Shown here: piece after piece, positions 17,544 through 26,468 of the stretch
How the letters are laid out: the number at the start of each line of letters is the position of its first letter
How positions within the stretch are numbered: the first letter of the stretch is position 1
NCBI GenBank assembly: GCA_031844405.1
Contig: JAUZVC010000001.1
Location: 1,674,001 to 1,738,000 of the forward strand
Source of the DNA: Knoellia sp031844405
GTDB taxonomy: Bacteria > Actinomycetota > Actinomycetes > Actinomycetales > Dermatophilaceae
Direction: 5' to 3'
Length of the DNA: 64,000 nt
The notes under the pieces: model-generated
Databases searched by the model: none
Seen by the model: the letters and a program-made list of their open reading frames with translations, nothing else
What the model was told of the DNA's origin: nothing
Translations under genes and position numbers: made by a program

Positions 17544-18727
17544 CCGCGGGCCTCGCCGTCCGACGACGTCAGCGCGTGCAGCGGCAGGTGGGCCTCGACG
17601 ACCCAGCGGTCTCCGTCCCGGACCGACGAGAGCGTCCCCCCGGCGACGTGGGCCCGCTCCGACATGCCGGTGATGCCGTGCCCTCCGACCGGGTGGGCGG
17701 ACTCGGCGTTCGCGACGGTGTTGACCACGCTGAGACGGTAGCCGTCGGTCCAGTCGACCCGGACCTCCACCGGCCGGGTAAGGTCGCCGTGCTTGAGGGC
17801 GTTCGTCAGGGACTCACCCAGGAGCCGGTATGCCGTGAGCACGACGAGGGGAGACGCCTCGCCCGAGCCGGTCTCGGACATCCTGAGGTCCATGCCCGAG
17901 GCCCGCATGCGGTCGAGCAACGCCTCCTGCTGGGCGGGCCCGGGTGTCGTCGGCTGGAGCTCGCGGTCGCGCAGGCGGGCGACGAGGGTGCGCAGGTCGC
18001 CGATCGCGGTGCGGGCCGTCTCGCCGATGACCTCGAGGGCGCGCTCGGCCTCGGCAGGCCTGTCCCGCAACGCATATCGCGCGCCGTCACTCTGTGCGGC
18101 CACGACCGCCCACGAGTGCGCGACGACGTCGTGCATGTCGGCCGCGATCCGGCGACGCTCCTGCTCGAGGTCGTAGAGCTCGGTCACACGGCGCACCTCG
18201 AGGGCCTCCAGCTGCGCGTCGACCCGGGCCTGCACGGCCTGTCGCTGCTGCCACCGGACGTAGCCCCAGCCCCACCCACCGAGGCACACGACGGCTGCCG
18301 CCGACCCCAGCCCGACGGCCGCCGCTGCGCGCTGGAGCCCGCCGAGGTCGAGCCCACCCCGAGTGGCGCCGTAGGTCGCCGCACCGAGGACGGCGATGCC
18401 GGCCGCGACGAGCCCGAAGCGCCGGACGCGAGCCTCGCGGTGAGCGCCGAGCGTGAGGAAGAGGACGGCATACGCGACGTTGGCGAGGTAGGCGATGTCG
18501 TCACCGACGACCTGCGCGACCGACCCGGCGACGGCGAAGACCGACATGAGCGGCCACGACACCCGGCGCAGCCCGAGGGCCACCGCGAGCAGCACCGCAG
18601 CGAGAGCCGGCCACACTCCGAGCGCGACGTGGACAGCGAGCATGAGGAGACCGAAGGCGACGGCCACGGCGACGTCGGCGAGGACCTGTCGCCGGGTCGG
18701 CCGCTCGTCGCCCCACACGTCGCTCAC
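17540..18727 (-). CDS. Two-component sensor histidine kinase, HisKA_3 type
   Basis: A 395-residue kinase with a membrane domain of about five to six segments (residues 15-150), then the HisKA_3 dimerisation helix EQERRRIAADMHDVVAHSWAVV with the phospho-accepting His. A degenerate HATPase_c domain ends with VGGHGITGMSERAHVAGG. There is no large extracellular sensor, so it may sense within the membrane, as in bacitracin or LiaS-like kinases. GTG at 18727 is 6 nt after TAGCCT, suggesting a leaderless start. Confidence 0.9.
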   Translation of the reverse strand: MSDVWGDERPTRRQVLADVAVAVAFGLLMLAVHVALGVWPALAAVLLAVALGLRRVSWPLMSVFAVAGSVAQVVGDDIAYLANVAYAVLFLTLGAHREARVRRFGLVAAGIAVLGAATYGATRGGLDLGGLQRAAAAVGLGSAAAVVCLGGWGWGYVRWQQRQAVQARVDAQLEALEVRRVTELYDLEQERRRIAADMHDVVAHSWAVVAAQSDGARYALRDRPAEAERALEVIGETARTAIGDLRTLVARLRDRELQPTTPGPAQQEALLDRMRASGMDLRMSETGSGEASPLVVLTAYRLLGESLTNALKHGDLTRPVEVRVDWTDGYRLSVVNTVANAESAHPVGGHGITGMSERAHVAGGTLSSVRDGDRWVVEAHLPLHALTSSDGEARG

Positions 18728-18827
18728 GGGTCAAGGCTAGGCGCGGCCCCCGCTGCCCGCGTCCGCCTCAGGGCGGACCCGCCTCCACCGCACGGCGTAT
18801 GCCGTCCGCCCACGGCACAATGGCGGC

Positions 18828-19313
18828 GTGACCCCACCCGTGGCCGGACGCCGCTCGAGCCTCATGTGGCTCGTGCCGCTCGCCGTGGCCGTGCTCGTCG
18901 CGGTGCTCTGGTGGACGGGGAGCCACGGACCCACCGGCGGGGGCGGTGACGACCGCGGCGCCCGGCCCACGGCGACAGCGCGCCCCAGCCCGACGGCATA
19001 CCCGACGGTTCCCGCGACGCCCGACTCGGGGCTGGCCACAATCCCGGAGTCGGCCCTGCCCGCCGAGGCGCGGACGACGCTCGACCTCATCCGCATCGGT
19101 GGGCCCTTCCCCTACGAGCAGGACGACAAGACGTTCCAGAACCGTGAGGGGATCCTGCCCGAGCAGAAGCGCGGCTACTACCGCGAATACACCGTCGAGA
19201 CACCGGGATCCGACGACCGCGGTGCCCGCCGGATCATCAGCGGCACCGCCGGCGACCGCTTCTGGACCGACGACCACTACGCCAGCTTCCGTCAGATCAA
19301 GGAGGGACAGTGA
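18828..19313 (+). CDS. Membrane-anchored guanyl-specific ribonuclease (barnase/RNase Sa type)
   Basis: A 161-residue protein: an N-terminal membrane segment (MWLVPLAVAVLVAVLWW, about residues 13-29), a Thr/Pro/Ser-rich linker, and a microbial RNase N1/T1 domain from residue 75. Catalytic positions can be matched to RNase Sa: Glu107 in NREGILP, Arg134 or Arg135 in ARRIISG, and His150 in TDDHYASF. Such enzymes cleave RNA after guanosine and act outside the cell or on competitors. The next gene encodes the barstar inhibitor, overlapping by one base. GTG at 18828 follows CACAAT by 6 nt. Confidence 0.88.
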   Translation: MTPPVAGRRSSLMWLVPLAVAVLVAVLWWTGSHGPTGGGGDDRGARPTATARPSPTAYPTVPATPDSGLATIPESALPAEARTTLDLIRIGGPFPYEQDDKTFQNREGILPEQKRGYYREYTVETPGSDDRGARRIISGTAGDRFWTDDHYASFRQIKEGQ

Positions 19314-19657
19314 TGCGCGTTCTCGGAGACCGGGTGGACCTGGAGGGGCTCGTCGCCGACGCCGTCGAGGAGGGTCGCCAGGTGCAGGTCGTGCACGGCA
19401 GGGCGACGAAGGAGGAGACGCTCGAGGCGTTCTCGGAGGCGCTCAACTTCCCGGAGTGGTTCGGCATGAACCTCGACGCGCTCGCCGACTGCCTCGACAC
19501 GATCGCCCGCGAGAGCGGGAGCGACTGGGAGATCGTGTGGGACGACGCCGCCGAGCTCCGGCGCACCGACCCGCGGGCGGCGACCGGTATCGAGTCCGTC
19601 CTCGCCGAGCTCGACGAGGTCCACCCGAGCGTCCACGTGACGATCATCGACCGCTGA
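19313..19657 (+). CDS. Barstar-family ribonuclease inhibitor
   Basis: A 114-residue protein (MRVLGDRVDLEGLV...) with the barstar core: TKEETLEAFSEALNFPEWFGMNLDALADCLD, where the FPxWFGxNxDALxDCL run is the family signature and includes the acidic residues that plug the RNase active site. It protects the producing cell from the RNase encoded just upstream. The ATG at 19313 overlaps the RNase stop as TGATG and is preceded by a strong AAGGAGGGA site, which should ensure ample inhibitor synthesis. An overlapping in-frame GTG at 19310 is less likely. Confidence 0.92.
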   Translation: MRVLGDRVDLEGLVADAVEEGRQVQVVHGRATKEETLEAFSEALNFPEWFGMNLDALADCLDTIARESGSDWEIVWDDAAELRRTDPRAATGIESVLAELDEVHPSVHVTIIDR

Positions 19658-19701
19658 CGAGCGTCTCGAGGGCTTCCCCGGGCCGCTGGCAGGATGGGCG
19701 C

Positions 19702-20220
19702 GTGACGACACCCAGCGAGACCCGCGTCAACCTCTCCGAGATCATGCGCGCCACCGAGGCCAACCTCCTCGGCACCGTGCACGGCGGCAACATCATGAAG
19801 GCGGTCGACAGCATCGCCGGCGTCGTCTCGAACCGCTACGCCGGAGGGCCGGCCGTCACCGCAGCCATCGACGAGATGACCTTCCTCACCCCGGTGCGGG
19901 TCGGCGACATCCTCCACTCCAGCGCGCAGCTCAACTGGGCCGGACGCAGCTCGATGGAGGTCGGAGTGCGCGTGGAGGTCGACCGCTGGGACTCCAACAC
20001 CGACCGGGTGCACGTCGCCAGTGCCTACCTCGTGTTCGTCGCCGTCGACGCCGACGGCCGTTCCAAGCCGGTGCCACCCCTCGACCTCGAGACGCCGGAG
20101 GAGAAGCGGCGCTTCCGCGAGGCCGAGATCCGCCGCGAGCACCGGCTCGCCATGCGCGCTGCCATCGAGGCGTCCCGCGCGGCCGAGGAGCGCCACGAGT
20201 CCGCAGGGGAGGGCGCATGA
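19702..20220 (+). CDS. Acyl-CoA thioesterase, hotdog fold
   Basis: A 172-residue protein of the YciA/BFIT acyl-CoA thioesterase group: N-terminal SEIMRATEANLLGTVHGGNIMKAVDSIAG, then DEMTFLTPVRVGDILHSSAQL and SSMEVGVRVEVDRW. It hydrolyses acyl-CoA thioesters; chain specificity is unknown. The charged C-terminal helix (EKRRFREAEIRREHRLAMR) is family-typical. GTG at 19702 follows CAGGAT by 6 nt. It overlaps dxr by 4 bp, so expression is coupled. Confidence 0.9.
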   Translation: MTTPSETRVNLSEIMRATEANLLGTVHGGNIMKAVDSIAGVVSNRYAGGPAVTAAIDEMTFLTPVRVGDILHSSAQLNWAGRSSMEVGVRVEVDRWDSNTDRVHVASAYLVFVAVDADGRSKPVPPLDLETPEEKRRFREAEIRREHRLAMRAAIEASRAAEERHESAGEGA

Positions 20221-21428
20221 GCGCACGCACGGTCGCGCTGCTCGGGTCGACGGGATCCATCGGCACCCAGGCGCTCGACGTCATCGGGCGCAACCCCGAC
20301 CGCTTCAGGGTCCTCGCGCTGAGCGCCGGCGGCAACGTCGACCTCGTCGCCCGCCAGGCGGTCGACTTCGAGGTGCCCCTCGTCGCTGTCGCGTCCGGTT
20401 CCGCCGAGGACGTGCGCGACGCCATCGCTGCGTATGCCGGGGAGCGAGCCCGCGGGTCCGACGTTCTCCGTGGGCCGGCATACGCGCCCGAGATCGTCGT
20501 CGGTGACGAAGCCGCGGTGACGGCCGCCGGGTGCGGTGCCGACGTCGTCCTCAACGGGATCACCGGCTCGATCGGGCTGCGCCCGACGCTCGCCGCGCTC
20601 GCCGCCGGGTCGACGCTCGCGCTGGCCAACAAGGAGTCGCTCATCATCGGCGGCGACCTCGTGCGCAGCGCGGCGGGGCCCGACCAGATCGTGCCCGTGG
20701 ACTCGGAGCACTCGGCCATCGCGCAGTCGCTGCGCGGCGGTCGTGCCGAGGAGGTGCGCCGGCTCGTCGTCACCGCGAGCGGCGGGCCGTTCCGCGGGCG
20801 GACGCGCGAGGAGCTCGCCGGCGTCACGCCCGAGCAGGCGCTCGCGCACCCGAACTTCTCGATGGGGCGGGTCATCACGACGAACTCGGCGACGCTCGTC
20901 AACAAGGGCCTCGAGGTCATCGAGGCGCACCTCCTCTTCGACATCCCGTTCGACCGGATCGACGTCGTCGTCCACCCCCAGCAGCAGATCCACTCGATGG
21001 TCGAGTTCCGCGACGGCTCGACCATCGCCCAGCTCGGACCGCCACGCATGCTCGTGCCCATCGCGCTCGGGCTCTCGTGGCCCGAGCGGCTCGACGACGT
21101 CGACGAGCCGTGCGACTGGTCGCTGACCCAGTCGTGGGACTTCGCCCCGCTCGACGACGACGCCTTCCCGGCGGTGCGGCTCGCGCGCCGGGTGGGGGAG
21201 GCGGGAGGCACGTTCCCCGCCGTCTACAACGCGGCCAACGAGGTCGCGGTCGACGCCTTCCACGAGGGGCGGATCGGCTTCGTCGACATCGTCGACTCGG
21301 TGGAGCGGGTCGTCGACGCCCATGCGGACGCGCATACTGGGAGTGATTTCGACGCGTCGACCGTTGAGGGAGTGCTCAGCGCAGACGCGTGGGCCCGGGG
21401 GCAGGCCGCCACCGAGCTCGGCATCTGA
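20217..21428 (+). CDS. dxr: 1-deoxy-D-xylulose 5-phosphate reductoisomerase
   Basis: A 403-residue MEP-pathway enzyme making 2-C-methyl-D-erythritol 4-phosphate with NADPH. LLGSTGSIGTQALDVI is the NADPH-binding start, ALANKESLIIGG and VDSEHSAIAQSL contain metal and substrate ligands, and WSLTQSWDFAPLD and PAVYNAANEVAVDAF follow. Two GTATGCCG words lie inside the gene (near 20432 and 20477), both read as Ala-Tyr or Tyr-Ala. The start overlaps the thioesterase stop. Confidence 0.97.
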   Translation: MSARTVALLGSTGSIGTQALDVIGRNPDRFRVLALSAGGNVDLVARQAVDFEVPLVAVASGSAEDVRDAIAAYAGERARGSDVLRGPAYAPEIVVGDEAAVTAAGCGADVVLNGITGSIGLRPTLAALAAGSTLALANKESLIIGGDLVRSAAGPDQIVPVDSEHSAIAQSLRGGRAEEVRRLVVTASGGPFRGRTREELAGVTPEQALAHPNFSMGRVITTNSATLVNKGLEVIEAHLLFDIPFDRIDVVVHPQQQIHSMVEFRDGSTIAQLGPPRMLVPIALGLSWPERLDDVDEPCDWSLTQSWDFAPLDDDAFPAVRLARRVGEAGGTFPAVYNAANEVAVDAFHEGRIGFVDIVDSVERVVDAHADAHTGSDFDASTVEGVLSADAWARGQAATELGI

Positions 21429-21486
21429 GCCCGTCGTCCGAGCACGTCGACGCACGCACCACCGAAAGGCCCCGAAGGTTCACCTC

Positions 21487-22851
21487 ATGACCGTTGTCGC
21501 GTATCTCGTGGGAGTCCTCGTCCTCGCCGTGGGCGTGGGCGCGTCGATCGCCCTGCACGAGATCGGCCATCTCGTGCCGGCGAAGAGGTTCGGCGTCCGG
21601 GTGACCCAGTACATGGTCGGCTTCGGACCCACCCTGTGGTCGCGCCGCCGCGGCGAGACCGAGTACGGCATCAAGGCGATCCCGCTCGGTGGCTACATCC
21701 GGATGATCGGCATGTTCCCGCCGCGCCCCGGGGAGGACCCGACGAAGGTGCGGGTGTCCTCGACGGGCCGGTTCAGCCAGCTCGCCGACGAGGCCCGCAA
21801 GGCCTCGCTCGAGGAGCTGCGTCCCGGCGACGAGAACCGCGTCTTCTACAGGCTGCCGGTGCACCGCAAGGTCGTCATCATGCTGGGCGGCCCGTTCATG
21901 AACTTCGTCATCGGCACGGTGCTGCTCACCGTCCTCGTCACGGCCCACGGCATCCTCTCGGTGCAGGAGGGCGCCCGGGTGGCCGCCGTCGCCGAGTGCG
22001 TCAAGACGGTCGACGAGGCTCGCACCGACCCCAGCTGTGCCGGTGCGCCCGAGACCCCGGCCAACGCCGCGGGCATCCTGCCCGGCGACGAGATCCGCAC
22101 GATCAACGGCGAGCCCGTCCTGACCTCCGCCGACGTCGGCCGCCTCGTCCGCCCCCGCGTCGACCAGCCCACCGAGGTCGTCGTCCTGCGTGACGGCGCC
22201 GAGCGCACCCTGTCGGTGACCCCGATCCTCAACACGCTCCCGGCCTACGATGACCAGGGCCAGCCGATCCTCGGCGCCGACGGCACCCAGAAGGTCGTCG
22301 AGACCGGCTACCTCGGCATCAGCTCGTCGTCGATTCTCGACTACGAGGCCCAGCCGGTGACCGCCGTGCCGGGCATCATCGGCGAGAACCTCTGGCGCAC
22401 CGCCGGCGCGATCGTCCGCATCCCGCAGAAGATGGTCGGCGTCTGGAACGCCGCCTTCTCCGGCCAGGAGCGCGACATCGAGAGCCCGATCTCGGTCGTC
22501 GGCGTCGGCCGCGTCGCCGGTGACGTGTCCTCCGGCAAGCTCGACGACGTCGTCGGGGAGTCGTGGGGCGACAAGGCGTGGTTCCTCGTCATGCTCCTCG
22601 CCTCGCTCAACTTCATGCTCTTCGTCTTCAACCTCATCCCGCTGCTGCCGCTCGACGGCGGCCACGTCGCCGGGGCCCTCTGGGAGGGGACGAAGAAGGG
22701 CTGGGCCCGCCTGCGCGGCCGCCCCGACCCCGGTCATGTCGACGTCGCCAAGGCGCTCCCCGTCGCGTATGCCGTCTCGCTGGGCCTGCTCGTGATGTCG
22801 GCGCTGCTCATCTACGCCGACATCGTCAACCCCATCGACCTCGGCGGCTGA
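21487..22851 (+). CDS. rseP: Site-2 intramembrane metalloprotease, RseP/Rip1-like
   Basis: A 454-residue M50 protease. Zinc motif His24-Glu-x-x-His28 (HEIGH) lies in the first membrane helix, a PDZ domain spans about 180-280 (GILPGDEIRTINGEPV), and the second metal motif is NLIPLLPLDGGH near the C-terminus. Homologues cut anti-sigma factors within the membrane (RseP, mycobacterial Rip1). ATG at 21487 was chosen because the membrane helix with HEIGH follows at once; the upstream in-frame extension lacks similarity. It lies between dxr and ispG, the conserved actinobacterial order. Confidence 0.95.
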   Translation: MTVVAYLVGVLVLAVGVGASIALHEIGHLVPAKRFGVRVTQYMVGFGPTLWSRRRGETEYGIKAIPLGGYIRMIGMFPPRPGEDPTKVRVSSTGRFSQLADEARKASLEELRPGDENRVFYRLPVHRKVVIMLGGPFMNFVIGTVLLTVLVTAHGILSVQEGARVAAVAECVKTVDEARTDPSCAGAPETPANAAGILPGDEIRTINGEPVLTSADVGRLVRPRVDQPTEVVVLRDGAERTLSVTPILNTLPAYDDQGQPILGADGTQKVVETGYLGISSSSILDYEAQPVTAVPGIIGENLWRTAGAIVRIPQKMVGVWNAAFSGQERDIESPISVVGVGRVAGDVSSGKLDDVVGESWGDKAWFLVMLLASLNFMLFVFNLIPLLPLDGGHVAGALWEGTKKGWARLRGRPDPGHVDVAKALPVAYAVSLGLLVMSALLIYADIVNPIDLGG

Positions 22852-22909
22852 CGGACGAGGTGAGGGTGCCCGGGAAGGCGCGCTCCCGGCATACGGGATA
22901 CTGGGTCGT

Positions 22910-24070
22910 ATGACTGTTGGTCTCGGTATGCCGTCCCTGCCAGCTCCCGTGCTCGCGCCGCGCCGGAAGACGCGCAAGATCAAGGTCGGCAAGGTCGAGG
23001 TCGGCGGCGACGCCCCCATCTCGGTGCAGTCGATGTGCACGACCCCGACGACCGACATCAACGCGACGCTGCAGCAGATCGCCGAGCTCACCGCGGCCGG
23101 GTGCGACATCGTGCGCGTCGCGTGCCCGAGCCAGGACGACGCCGAGGCGCTGCCGGCCATCGCGCAGAAGTCACAGATCCCGGTCATCGCCGACATCCAC
23201 TTCCAGCCGAAGTACGTCTACGCCGCGATCGACGCCGGCTGTGCCGCCGTGCGCGTCAACCCGGGCAACATCCGCCAGTTCGACGACCAGGTCGGCGAGA
23301 TCGCCAAGCGCGCCAAGGCCGCCGGCGTCTCGATCCGGATCGGCGTCAACGCGGGCTCGCTCGACAGGCGGCTGCTCGAGAAGTACGGCAAGCCGACGGC
23401 CGAGGCGCTCGTCGAGTCGGCCGTGTGGGAGGCCTCGCTCTTCGAGGAGCACGACTTCCACGACTTCAAGATCTCGGTCAAGCACAACGACCCGGTCGTC
23501 ATGGTCAAGGCCTACGAGCTGCTCGCCGAGCGCGGCGACTGGCCCCTGCACCTCGGTGTCACCGAGGCCGGCCCGGCGTTCCAGGGCACGATCAAGTCGG
23601 CCACGGCCTTCGGCGCGCTGCTCTCCAAGGGCATCGGCGACACCATCCGCGTCTCCCTCTCGGCCCCGCCGGTCGAGGAGGTCAAGGTGGGCAACCAGAT
23701 CCTCCAGTCGCTCAACCTCAAGCCGCGCAAGCTCGAGATCGTGTCGTGCCCGTCGTGCGGTCGCGCACAGGTCGACGTCTACAAGCTCGCCGACGAGGTC
23801 ACCGCCGGGCTCGAGGGCATGACCGTGCCGCTGCGCGTCGCCGTCATGGGCTGCGTCGTCAACGGACCCGGCGAGGCCCGCGAGGCCGACCTCGGAGTCG
23901 CGTCGGGCAACGGCAAGGGCCAGATCTTCGTCAAGGGCGAGGTCATCAAGACCGTCCCCGAGAGCCAGATCGTCGAGACCCTCATCGAGGAGGCGATGCG
24001 CATCGCCGAGGAGATGGGCGAGCCGGTCGACGAGGAGTCCGCAGGCGTCCCGAGCGTCACCGTCGGCTGA
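22910..24070 (+). CDS. ispG: 4-hydroxy-3-methylbut-2-en-1-yl diphosphate synthase
   Basis: A 386-residue [4Fe-4S] enzyme, the penultimate MEP-pathway step, converting MEcPP to HMBPP. VGGDAPISVQSMCTTPTTD opens the TIM barrel, IADIHFQPKY and RVNPGN are barrel motifs, and the cluster cysteines are SCPSCGR near residue 281 and CVVNGPGE near 315. ATG at 22910 follows GATACT by 7 nt. It works with dxr just upstream. Two GTATGCCG words flank the start (near 22888 and 22926). Confidence 0.97.
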   Translation: MTVGLGMPSLPAPVLAPRRKTRKIKVGKVEVGGDAPISVQSMCTTPTTDINATLQQIAELTAAGCDIVRVACPSQDDAEALPAIAQKSQIPVIADIHFQPKYVYAAIDAGCAAVRVNPGNIRQFDDQVGEIAKRAKAAGVSIRIGVNAGSLDRRLLEKYGKPTAEALVESAVWEASLFEEHDFHDFKISVKHNDPVVMVKAYELLAERGDWPLHLGVTEAGPAFQGTIKSATAFGALLSKGIGDTIRVSLSAPPVEEVKVGNQILQSLNLKPRKLEIVSCPSCGRAQVDVYKLADEVTAGLEGMTVPLRVAVMGCVVNGPGEAREADLGVASGNGKGQIFVKGEVIKTVPESQIVETLIEEAMRIAEEMGEPVDEESAGVPSVTVG

Positions 24071-24155
24071 CCTGCCGCTGGGCGTCGCGTCGCGGGGCGC
24101 GACGAAATGGCTCGTGCGCCGGGTGGCGTGCAGGGTTGACGCCTAGGCTGAGCGG

Positions 24156-25001
24156 GTGCTTCGCACCCGCAGCCCGGTGAGGACCCTCACCCGCACCGAC
24201 GTCGACGACGCCCTCGAGCTCTGCTCGCGCAATGTCGCGGCGCACGTCTTCGTGGCCGCGCGCATCCTCGAGACCCTCGCCTCCGGCTCGGCAAGCGCGG
24301 CGATGGGCGTGCGCGAGGACGGGCGGCTCTCGTCCCTCTGCTGGGCGAGCTCGAACGTCGTGCCGGTGGAGACCACTGCTGCGGACCGGGTGTTGTATGC
24401 CGAGCGGATGCGTCGGTGGCGGGGCCGCATCGCCTCGCTGCTCGGCCCGCGCGAGGAGGTCGTCGACCTCTGGGACGTCCTCGAGCCGCACTGGGGCCAG
24501 CCGCGCGCGGTCCGGGCCCACCAGCCGATGCTGTCGACGTCGACCCCACCATCCGCGCTCGGCGTCGAGCTCGACACGCGGGTGCGCCCGGCGCGGGCCG
24601 ACGAGGTCGACATCGTCCTGCCCGCCGCGGCGCACATGTTCACGGCCGAGATCGGCTACCCGCCCTACACGGGGTCATCGCGCAGCTATCGCGGGTCGCT
24701 CGCGGCCCTCATCGCCCGCGGGCACACCTGGGTCGTCGTCGAGGACGGCGAGGTCGTCTTCAAGACCGACATCGGGTCCCTCGCGCTCGGGTGCGCCCAG
24801 CTCCAGGGGGTGTGGCTCGCGCCGCACCTGCGCGGCCAGGGGCTGGCCGTGCCGATGATCGCGTCGGTCATGGAGCAGGTCATGGCCGGGCCGGCGCCGC
24901 TCGTCTCCCTCTACGTCAACGACTTCAACGCTCCGGCGCTCGCGACCTATGACCGTCTGGGTTTCGCGCCCGTCGGGGAGTTCACCACCGTCCTGCTCTG
25001 A
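24156..25001 (+). CDS. GNAT acetyltransferase with DUF4081 domain
   Basis: A 281-residue protein. Residues 1-130 match the DUF4081 pattern (ALELCSRNVAAHVFVAARIL ... GRLSSLCWASSNVVPV). The C-terminal half is a GNAT fold with the acetyl-CoA loop VWLAPHLRGQGLAVPMIASV and YVNDFNAPALATYDRLGF. Homologues commonly sit next to ispG in actinobacteria. The acceptor is unknown. GTG at 24156 follows TAGGCT by 6 nt, indicating leaderless expression. Confidence 0.85.
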   Translation: MLRTRSPVRTLTRTDVDDALELCSRNVAAHVFVAARILETLASGSASAAMGVREDGRLSSLCWASSNVVPVETTAADRVLYAERMRRWRGRIASLLGPREEVVDLWDVLEPHWGQPRAVRAHQPMLSTSTPPSALGVELDTRVRPARADEVDIVLPAAAHMFTAEIGYPPYTGSSRSYRGSLAALIARGHTWVVVEDGEVVFKTDIGSLALGCAQLQGVWLAPHLRGQGLAVPMIASVMEQVMAGPAPLVSLYVNDFNAPALATYDRLGFAPVGEFTTVLL

Positions 25002-25014
25002 CGGACTCTCCCGG

Positions 25015-26292
25015 TCAGGGGCAGCGGGTGACGATGACCGGCGGGCCGTTGCGCGGGTCGGGTGTGTAGGTCCGCGTCTGCGGTGAGGCGCACGTCGGGC
25101 TCGGGGCCGGGCCGCTCGTGCCCCTCGGCGGGGGCGGGCCCGTCGGACTCGGGGTCGTCGTCATGGGTGCGGGGACCGGGTCGACGGGGAAGAGCTGCAC
25201 CTGGGGATCCGGGGTCGGCGGCGGGTCGGCCGACCGCGCGAGGTCGTCGAGCGACACTCGTCGCCACTGGCCATCCGGGCTGCGCAGGAGCAGCCCCGTG
25301 TTGGATGCAGCCGCCGCGACGAGCGGACCCTCCCGGCCGTCGAGGACGACGACGTCGGAGACGCCGAGCGGAGGCTCGGACCCGCATCGCCGGTCGCCGA
25401 CCTCCTCCCGCACCGCTGCGAGCTCGCGCTGGTCGACGGCGAACTCGAGCTGCCACGTGGCGCCACCATCGGAGCTGGCCTCGACGGCCGCCGGGGTGCC
25501 CTGGGCGCGGCGCCAGCAGAGGCGGGGGGCGCTGGTCGAGCACGCCACGGTGCTCACCGCACGGGCACCCTCTGCGAGACGCTGGTGGTCGAGACCGCTG
25601 AGCTGCTGGAGCCGCCCTGCGCCGTCGATCGTCACGGCCGACCAGTCGCTCGTGACGACCCGGCGTTCGATGCCGCCGTCGCCGCCGGTGAAGACCCCTT
25701 CGTAGACCGTGACCTCGCGCAGCCCGTCGGCGGGGGAGCACGATGTCGCCGTCGTGGCCAGGACCGCGCCCGGCAGAACGAGCGCGCCGACCGCGAGCGA
25801 CGACCGCCGCCGACCGGTCGGCACCTCTCGCCCGGCACGTCCCCCGGCCCACCACGCCAGTCCGAGGGCGGGGAGCGCGACGAGGTCGGTGAGGTCCTGA
25901 CGCACGAGCGAGGGCAGGGCGAGCGACCACGCCTGTGATGCCACCTCGCTGCCGACGAGCGTCGCCTTGGCGACGGCGAAGAGGACGCCTGTCGACCCGA
26001 CCGCCCACGCACGGGCGTGGGGCACCCGCGCCACGGTGAGAGCGAGGGCGAGCAGTGGGGGAGCGACGACGAGCCCCGCGACGTCGCTCAGCTTGCCGGT
26101 GACCAGCCCCGGCCATGCCTCCTTGAGGACCCGGTCGTTGAGGACGAGCACGACGAGGGCGAGCAGCGTCGCCGGTGCACCGACCCAGCGCACCGCCCAC
26201 GCCACCCCGGACCCGCGCGCTCCCTCCATGCGCAGCCATGATCCGGGCTCGCCGGGCCTGCCGTGCGGGATTTCGCTGGAAGCACCGGTCAC
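25015..26292 (-). CDS. Membrane protein with extracytoplasmic BNR-like domain
   Basis: A 425-residue protein of no recognised family. About five to six hydrophobic segments lie in residues 30-195 (APATLLALVVLVLND, LVVAPPLLALALTVA). Then an extracytoplasmic region follows with a BNR/sialidase-like turn (EASSDGGATWQLEF) and four Cys residues, and a Pro/Thr/Ser-rich C-terminal tail. The architecture suggests a sensor or cell-surface scaffold; I would not assign a function. The GTG at 26292 could be replaced by ATG at 26229. Confidence 0.6.
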   Translation of the reverse strand: MTGASSEIPHGRPGEPGSWLRMEGARGSGVAWAVRWVGAPATLLALVVLVLNDRVLKEAWPGLVTGKLSDVAGLVVAPPLLALALTVARVPHARAWAVGSTGVLFAVAKATLVGSEVASQAWSLALPSLVRQDLTDLVALPALGLAWWAGGRAGREVPTGRRRSSLAVGALVLPGAVLATTATSCSPADGLREVTVYEGVFTGGDGGIERRVVTSDWSAVTIDGAGRLQQLSGLDHQRLAEGARAVSTVACSTSAPRLCWRRAQGTPAAVEASSDGGATWQLEFAVDQRELAAVREEVGDRRCGSEPPLGVSDVVVLDGREGPLVAAAASNTGLLLRSPDGQWRRVSLDDLARSADPPPTPDPQVQLFPVDPVPAPMTTTPSPTGPPPPRGTSGPAPSPTCASPQTRTYTPDPRNGPPVIVTRCP

Positions 26293-26468
26293 GATCCAGC
26301 CACGGGCTCGTCCACTCCCCAGTCGACGTCCGGGTCCTCACGAAGGCGTGACCGGTGCCGCCCTTGGCAGGACCGGGCAGTCCACAGCAGTGCGCACCAC
26401 CCATCGGCGTCCACAGGTCGACCTGTTGGGTGCAGCGCGCCGAGGCACCGACCGGCCACTCTCACCTC

